A stretch of 64,000 bases of DNA from Gnetum montanum (Eukaryota > Streptophyta > Gnetopsida > Gnetales > Gnetaceae). Positions within the stretch are counted from its first letter, which is position 1, and each line of letters starts with the position of its first letter. Below are positions 58,092 through 64,000 of the stretch, one piece after another. Under the pieces are notes generated by a model. It saw only the letters and a list, made by a program, of their open reading frames with translations, was not told where the DNA came from and made no database searches. Made by a program: the position numbers and the translations under genes. The stretch is taken from NCBI GenBank assembly GCA_015680685.1, contig MNCI01036287.1:242254-306253 (forward strand), written 5' to 3'.

Positions 58092-58574
58092 TGTAATTTT
58101 TGAAGTATGGTGAGGTGACCTAAATTCTATTTCTAATTTTCAATCATTACAAAAGTTGAAGGGCATTGTAGAAGTTGAAGGCTTGACCATTATAGAAGTT
58201 AAAGGGTCGGTCATTACAGAAGTCAAAGGGTCAACCATTACAAAAGTTGAAAAATTAACTATTACAAAAGTTGAAGGATCGATTGTTACAAAAGTTGAAG
58301 AGTTGGCCGTTATGAAAGTTGAAGAGTCGAAAGTTGAAGGAACATTGTTTTTTCTTCCTTTTATGTAGACATCCTTTGCACTTGCCTTTGTGGGATCACC
58401 CTTTGTGGGGGATCACTCCCCTATATTACACTCTCAATCTCAAATCTAATGAATTAACTCTCTACATCTATCCATGTTTTTCATCCCGATTTGGGGTTTC
58501 AACATAAATTCTGTGTGTTCTATGTGTGCTTGTTTTTCCTCTTCTTGTTTTTTCACTTGATTCATTTCCTAACA
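58092..58574 (+). repeat. copia-like LTR, inverted second copy
   Basis: The reverse complement of this segment matches 57640-58065, including GAATCAAGTGAAAAAA, ACACACAGAATTTAT, AGGGGAGTGATC and the 24-bp array (58150-58345, here as AGAAGTTGAAGGGTC-type units). It ends CTAACA at 58574. Confidence 0.7.
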
Positions 58575-58779
58575 GTAATATGATTATAATTTTAATACTT
58601 ACTAAGCATGCACTATCTCTTTGAAATTTGTTTAACAACTCAATAATTAGAAACAGAAATGACCTAAGGAAAAAGAAGACGATCAAGAAAGTTATTAGAA
58701 GACAAATTGTTATTATTTTGAAGTTTTACTTACGTAAGTTTATTTCTAGAAAAAGAAGTCCAAATATCATCTTCACCAA

Positions 58780-61290
58780 GGTTTTTTTTATAATCTAGTT
58801 TACTAAAAGAGAAATAACCTACTTATAACAATTAATAAGACTACGTGCTCCATATTTCTTACTAGTAGTGCAAACATTCCAAGCAACTCTAGAAAATGTT
58901 TTACTATATTCATTAACAAACCAAAAAAAATGGATAATTTAATCATTTCTATCATAAGAAGCTTTTTCAAGAGCTCAATAGCTAGAGTAATAAACATGAA
59001 TAGACTAAAGCATCTACTTACTAAATAAAACTTTGCTATCAAGGGTGAGTTTTTCTCCCTTTCTATTTATCAAGCTTCTTTTCAATTCTATCAATCACAT
59101 AATTCAATAAAATATTCAAATTAGGATCATAATAAAAAGAATGTCCTAAAATTTTGAAGACAATTATTTTTTTCAAGATTTTTTAATGCTTAAGAATAAC
59201 CCACTCATCAATGTTGCTATTATAATATATAGTAGATTTATGCCAATCGATATAAAAGTTAAATAACATGCAATATTCCTTCACTCTAACTAAGAAAATA
59301 TTGATATATTGTAGAAAATTATTACTCCTAAAACAAGAATTATTTGCAAAGTGCATGTTAAGTACTTGTATACCTTAATCATCAATTGAAATTTCCTTAA
59401 TGATATTTTATTGAAGATCATAATGTAAGTTATGTGAAAGAAAGTTTGTTGTAACAATAAAAAGATATGAAGCTATATGACAATCTTGATGAACTGATTT
59501 TTGAAGAGAGAAGGAGAAACTTTATAAAAAATTTATAGCAACTTGAGCATCAACATCAACACGTTGTGTATGGACAAGATGAATAAATTAATCATCAAAT
59601 TCCAATTTACAAAGATAGCCAATAATGAAATCAAAATCAACCCTATCATAAGTTTTAGCATAATCTAAATTAATAAAAAGAAATGTCTTGGTCAATATTA
59701 GAAGTCAATTGCATTCCCTCACATGTTGCAATAACATTATTTAAGATATCATTTAACAAAACATGATTACTTAGGTCTAATGATATCCTCTCTAATATTC
59801 TAAATCTAGTAAGCCATGCATTTAGTTAAAACTTTATAAGTATTGTTAATAAGAGTAATAGACCTCCAATTACCAATATGTTAAAGGTATTCATTCTTAA
59901 GAAGAAGCAAAATAATACCCTTATTAATATTTTAAACAAGAGAAAGTTGTTTAATAGTTTCCTAGAAAACATGAAAGAGATCATCTCTAATAATCTCCCA
60001 ATACTTTTTTAAAAAATCAATTACAAAAAATTCTAGCTCTACCATTTGCTAAACTAAATTAGTTGCTTTGATTTGTTTTATTGTAATTTCTACTTTAAGA
60101 ATACTTTGATGTGCTTCTATTAGAAGATGAGGAATATTTGTGCTAGAGGCCTTGAGGGTTTTCTTACCCAAATTTTTAGAAGAAAAAAGATAAGAAAAAA
60201 AATTTTCTAAAAACTTGTTAATAGTCTTAGGATCTATAGTGATAGAATCATTTATAAAGCAATTCTAGTTTAGGTACTTAATCATCTCCTTTAAGAAATT
60301 TTAAAAACTCATTACAAGGTTCATCTTCAATTTTCAATGAGCACATGCAACTTTTAGTGATAGTACTTTTAGCTTTAAAACTACTCTAACATTGTTTAGC
60401 ATGATAAGCTGTGGCTGAGGCTTTTTGAGTTTTAAAATCAAAGAGATTATGATCTTAAAAAATTTGCATTTGCTTGACATTTCTACAAGTTCTTCAACTC
60501 AATGCTTTCCCTCAGTAAAATATTTTTCAAATCGCTTCACATAACTTCTAATTCTATAAGTAATTCATTGTTATTAATCAATCCAACAAATATGACAAAT
60601 AGGATTTTTATTCTACATTCCATAACTTGAAAATATTTTTCCCACTAGATCTTGTAAACATATTAGTATCTATACAAGAAAGCTCTTACAATTAAAAAGA
60701 GGAAGAATTAATTCCAAAGAGAAAATAACTGATAGGAAAATGGTTTGACAAAGTAGCACTTATATGCACCTTTCTTTTACTTATAGGCTTCTAAAAACAA
60801 ACATTAGAGATGTAAAATATATCTAGTTGATAATAAATTATATCATTTGCTTACTAATAATTGCACCAAGTATAATTTCTCTAATTTGGATGATATGAGA
60901 ATAAAAAGCTAATATCAAAAATAAAATATTTTGCTTTAATATTGCATCAATATTTTTTTTCTTAAGAAGATATATTAGGATGAAGACTACTAAGTTTATC
61001 TAAATGGCTTTCAACCATATTAAAATTACCTTCAATAATCCAAAGAGTTGTAGATAAAGATAGAAGATATGTATAAATCTTAATTAATCTTTTGATTTAT
61101 TAGAAGCATAAATATTACAGAGCTTAAAGTCTCCTTTTTCACTTTGATAAGTAATTCAAATAAACTTTTTTCAAAGGTTTTCAAAGCCAAATTTAAAATT
61201 TTTCTATTGCAATTTTTTTAAACTAAAATAACAACACTTCCTTTATTAACTTCATGAGTAGTGTAAAAGAAGTAGCTTTTATATATGTAT
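58780..61290 (-). mobile_element. L1-type LINE, decayed
   Basis: A non-LTR retrotransposon ORF2 remnant on the minus strand. Endonuclease: YTTHEVNKGSVVILV near 61245, CNIYAS near 61110 and LWIIEGNFNMVESHLDK near 60990-61050 (family pattern W-x-x-G-D-F-N). Reverse transcriptase: GNWRSITLINNTYKVLTKCM near 59815-59870, FLLINLDYAKTYDRVDFDF near 59617-59690, SLQKSVHQDCHIASYLFIV near 59450-59510, and HFANN near 59345, where the catalytic F-A-D-D box has lost both Asp. C-terminal: KTFSRVAWNVCTTSKKYGAR followed by SLINCYK near 58830-58910. The 5' end stops at the (TA)n tract beside the LTR at 61306; the 3' end is not defined. Confidence 0.85.
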
Positions 61291-61305
61291 ATATATATAT
61301 ATATA
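61281..61305. repeat. TA microsatellite
   Basis: An alternating AT tract interrupted by one GT step. It lies exactly at the left edge of the plus-strand gypsy LTR. Confidence 0.85.
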
Positions 61306-61582
61306 TGATGAATCATGGTTTTCCAAATGTTGATATCGGACCCTTGTTAACCAGGTGCTGATATGAGACCCTTGTTAACAAAGTGCTGACATCAAACCTC
61401 TGTTATCGAACCCTATTATCAGACTCCTATTATCGGACCCCTATTATCAAATCAGTCCCGATATCGGGAACAATGTCAACTAGGCCATATCGATGAAGCC
61501 CCATCAACACAGCCATGTCAATGTGACCCCGTCAACACATCTTTCCATGTGTTGATGTGTCAATGTAGAGTCCATTTTCCAC

Positions 61583-61590
61583 TATAAATA
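61583..61590 (+). promoter_or_regulatory. TATA box of LTR E5
   Basis: TATAAATA in CCACTATAAATATGCATGC, about 180 bp upstream of the AATAAA signal, as expected for U3 and R of this LTR. Confidence 0.6.
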
Positions 61591-61763
61591 TGCATGCATC
61601 CGTCACATTTAGAACATCTTTTGGAGTAGTTGTAGCCAAATTCTTGCAATTTATTTCCATAAGAGTTAGATTATTTTCCCAAGTGCATGTCTGCAGTGTG
61701 ATGCTTATAATTGTATGAAACCTTTATTCGAGTGTGACGTACTTGGACATGCATAGGATCAGC

Positions 61764-61769
61764 AATAAA
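61764..61769 (+). terminator. AATAAA polyadenylation signal of LTR E5
   Basis: AATAAA in AGCAATAAAGATTGAGATTAC. The same context is found in the E4 5' LTR near 32892. Confidence 0.5.
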
Positions 61770-62332
61770 GATTGAGATTACTCCATCATTGCAGCATTCA
61801 CTTAGTTTTAATTATTTAATTGTTATTGTTATTTATTGTTTTCTTAGTTAATATTTCTTTACCATCATTTACTATTCCTGTCGTTAAATGCCGAATGAGT
61901 ACGACTTAATCACGAACATTGAAGTGTAACTACTTGGTAACCCAGTAGCGTATCTAGGAGCACTCAACTAATATACGCTTGGTAAGCCCAAAAGTAGTAC
62001 ACGAGGTCCAAAATGTGTATGGATGATTAAGGATGGATGCTCATTGCACTTAGGCTAGCTTAGATTCTCTTCTCCCACTCCCTATTAGTTTAATCAAGAT
62101 TATTTTCCATTGTCTCTAGGAGTAGCCTAGTGTTAGAAATCATATCATACACCTCATTTTGGACTAAACCATATGTGACAAAGTAATACTAGTCCAGGTG
62201 GGAAGACAGCGAACTACAATCAACGTGTAACTATCTAGATACCACAACTAGTCCATCTACGGAGTTCAACCGGATCATGCGTACATGCTCATATTCGTAT
62301 GGTTGAGTGTAGGGGTACCTAGCCACTCATCA

Positions 62333-62350
62333 TTGGCACCATTGCTAGGG
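62333..62350 (+). other. E5 primer binding site, tRNA-Asp type
   Basis: TTGGCACCATTGCTAGGG directly follows the LTR end, the best conserved plus-strand version of the site. Beyond about 62380 no gypsy sequence is recognised, so the element is truncated. Confidence 0.75.
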
Positions 62351-62431
62351 ATGGTGCTAGCCCTCTAGATTAGTTATATCATCCACGATCGCTGTAAAGA
62401 AGCATTAACGATATATCTTTTGGAAAGAAAG

Positions 62432-62482
62432 TGTTGGCACATTTAGCCATTTTATGGAACAGCAAAGGTGATAAAATATGAA
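62432..62482 (+). repeat. TGTTGGCACATTT repeat, copy B
   Basis: Matches 26443-26493 over about 50 bp (TGTTGGCACATTT, GCCATTTTATGGAACA, TGATAAAAT), then diverges. Possibly the 5' edge of an unclassified LTR. Confidence 0.4.
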
Positions 62483-62849
62483 TGAGACATAGAAGATATT
62501 CAAATAAAAAATATATGATGGTTGTGCCCTATTGATATTTCAATACCAGAGGTTTCATGTGGAAATTTGTTGAGTGAAGATTTAGTGTTTCCATTTTCAA
62601 ATGATGATACTAAGGAAAGGAAAATTTATCATGTCCTTGTGTGATAGGAAGATTAAAAAAAAGAATTGAAAAGTTTTATCAATTTAAAAGAGCCCACCCC
62701 GTTCATGAATGCATTAATAAGAAATTAAAATCCCTATTAACCATTGTTTAGTTCACATTCTATGTTTGGCCCTACCTTACAAAAATACTCTGTCGGAAAG
62801 CGTTAGTTTCCAAAACAGTCAGGGTGGCAATAGAAGTGTTCTCCTCAAT

Positions 62850-63247
62850 CTACAAATATCAGGCACAACTAGATTATCATTAGAATCATTCATGAAATGG
62901 CTCTGGACAGCATCAATGGTCTTGGTGGTAGCATAAACCTCCTGGTCAGAATCATATCCAGCATTCAAGGCATCCATTTTTTCCTTATTCCCGCCGTGAA
63001 TGCAGCTAGCGGATCCACTTCTTTGTCATCGCCGACACCGTCAATATTGATGTTGTTGAAACCCTCGGTATACTCGATGTTGTTCAGGACGTGACCTTCA
63101 AAGTGGTCGCTGGGAGGCTCTGGTCAAGGATAGTATGTATAGACACCCCTGCGATTTCGTGGATTCAAACCCCGGAATGATAAAATCACCCAGGAGACCC
63201 GGCCTGTTCACGCTGAAACCCTCGAATCCAAACCTACGTTTCAACAT
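62850..63247 (-). pseudogene. RH24-like: 5' fragment of DEAD-box RNA helicase (RH24/DDX42 type)
   Basis: Family knowledge: plant RH24, related to human DDX42, is a nuclear DEAD-box RNA helicase with an acidic N-terminal extension before the helicase core. Minus strand from the ATG at 63245-63247: MLKRRFGFEGFSVNRPGLLG, then after a frameshift near 63120 EGHVLNNIEYTEGFNNINID and EVDPLAAFTAGIRKK, then after another shift MDALNAGYDSDQEVYATTKT, IDAV and NDNLVVPD. The last three blocks match N-terminal signatures of RH24 (D-P-L-D-A-F-x-x-G-I; A-L-N-A-G-Y-x-S-D-E-E-V-Y-A). About 30-35 residues expected between the second and third block are missing, and nothing of the DEAD core follows below 62850. 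It is a truncated pseudogene; whether processed or a genomic fragment is open. Confidence 0.75.
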
Positions 63248-63665
63248 TCTGATCCTTACTATTTCACGCGAATCTGCAAAAATGACCACCTCTATCCCGC
63301 GTGAAGGTTTGGCTATGGTCGCACTGCAAAAAATCCATGGGCTGAGAACAAAGGCTACAAAGAAACTAGCTCCAGCGACAGGCGCGTTTCCAGCTCATCC
63401 CCGTAACTTCCAATAATTTGTGCAGCTTGCTTCCTCGCCAAACAGGGCTTTTTTTTCCAAAGAACTCATTTCAAATTTTTAGGCGGTATGTCATTCACTC
63501 CTCCTGGAACCTACCATCCGAAATAGCAGCCATGCCCGATGCTGATGCATTCGATATCGCATACCAGTCCGTTGAACGCGGCAACAAAGACACAAAGGCA
63601 CATCAAGACAGGTGTCAAGAGATATTTTGGGCTGATGCTAGTAAACCGGAGTCGCAGTTCATCAA
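63248..63665 (-). other. GC-richer leader upstream of the helicase pseudogene
   Basis: About 420 bp clearly richer in G and C and in CpG than the rest of the window, ending sharply at 63665 where AT-rich DNA resumes. Its position and composition fit a 5' untranslated region copied with the pseudogene. A TTTTTGCAG followed by ATTCGCG (complement near 63270-63285) could be a 3' splice site, which would argue against a processed copy. Plus-strand open frames here are antisense shadows. Confidence 0.45.
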
Positions 63666-64000
63666 ATAAAATTTTAAATAATCACAATACCATATACACT
63701 AATAGTATGAAGCCCTGGTTATAAGCTTATTTTTTTTAATTTAATTATCCCAAGGCTTCAAAACATTATTTTTCAAATATTATTATATAAGTTACTACCT
63801 ACAAAATATTTGTAATATTAATGTTAAAATGTTTATAATATTATATTAAATATTTGTAGTATTTATTAATGATAGCATAAATTCCTCTTAATTTCATGTA
63901 TAACTTCCTAACTACATAACTTCCTCCTAACTAGATGGGTAAGTTGTAACCTCCTTACTTGGGAGAAAAGTTAGCTAGGATATTTTGGAATGTAACCACC
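63666..64000. other. AT-rich end of window
   Basis: Very AT-rich, with runs such as AATATTATATTAAATATTTG, and no gene or element protein recognised. Confidence 0.5.

Larger units (their letters stand above)
56645..58574. mobile_element. copia-like LTR cluster with inverted LTRs
   Basis: A minus-strand LTR (about 58065 down to 57640) ends in CTAACA and is followed by a decayed initiator-tRNA-Met primer site (ATTGGTATTATAG) and a short gag start. A polypurine-like tract (AAGGTGGAGAT) at 56798-56808 precedes the next minus-strand LTR start TGTTAGAGTATGG (56796 downward). A second LTR copy in plus orientation occupies about 58092-58574 and also ends CTAACA, giving an inverted pair. An 80-90-bp segment (TGGACTAATTT ... 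ATTCTATTTCT) occurs at 56648-56732 and 58066-58138. With no pol, it is a small non-autonomous or deleted copia-type element, rearranged. Confidence 0.6.
61306..62332 (+). repeat. gypsy LTR E5 (plus strand)
   Basis: About 1027 bp, TGATGAATCA ... AGCCACTCATCA. GATATCGG and many TTATCGGACCC-type units fill U3 (61330-61460). TATA box 61583-61590 and AATAAA at 61764-61769 follow. The last 60 bp (CATATTCGTATGGTTGAGTGTAGGGG) are the complement of the E1/E3 LTR start. It retains many CpG sites and looks younger than E4. Only a 5' LTR plus primer site is present. Confidence 0.85.

Noticed and set aside
63135-63724. Plus-strand open frames of 61-93 codons near the window end
   Set aside because: They are antisense to the helicase pseudogene and its GC-rich leader, whose minus-strand reading has clear family signatures.

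Overview
This window looks like a repeat-dominated stretch of plant nuclear DNA. It is AT-rich and holds no intact gene. Almost everything recognisable is decayed retrotransposon: Ty3/gypsy elements with a tRNA-Asp-type primer site, Ty1/copia-like pieces, L1-type LINEs and probable tRNA-derived SINEs. Low gene density, nested old elements with diverged LTRs, and heavy C-to-T decay in CpG and CHG contexts suggest a large-genome seed plant. A gymnosperm is plausible, but the species cannot be fixed from the sequence.

Layout. 1-3290 is an unassigned flank. 3291-22675 is a minus-strand gypsy element (E2). A second minus-strand element of the same broad family (E1, 5156-14901) sits inside its 3' untranslated part, with a perfect 5-bp target duplication CTTAG. 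22677-32651 is a mixed region with two SINE-like copies, a promoter-bearing LTR-like stretch, a 201-bp tandem duplication, a LINE 3' end and a 60-bp tandem array. 32652-52662 is a plus-strand gypsy element (E4) whose 5' LTR is split by a third minus-strand element (E3, 33177-43018; target duplication GTATG/ATATG). 52663-55300 holds tandem gag zinc-knuckle fragments, an LTR-like promoter with an AGATGTCT array, and a minus-strand gag fragment. 56640-58574 is a copia-like cluster with inverted LTRs, a 24-bp minisatellite and a 269-bp tandem triplication. 58780-61290 is a minus-strand L1-type LINE. 61306-62350 is a plus-strand gypsy LTR with primer site. 62850-63665 is the only host-gene signal: a broken 5' part of a plant DEAD-box RNA helicase of the RH24/DDX42 type, minus strand.

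How the parts relate. E1, E2 and E3 keep the same plan, read on the minus strand: 5' LTR, tRNA-Asp primer site, gag with an unusual CCHC knuckle, protease, reverse transcriptase, RNase H, integrase with GPY/F-like tail, about 2 kb of non-coding spacer, polypurine tract, 3' LTR. Internal lengths agree (about 8.1-8.3 kb). All copies are dead: stops, frameshifts and lost catalytic residues occur in every domain. I found no CRISPR array, operon, tRNA/rRNA gene or intact novel system. The most noteworthy signals are the helicase pseudogene, the inverted LTR structure, short palindromic motif arrays in LTR promoters, and identical inactivating changes shared by separate gypsy copies.
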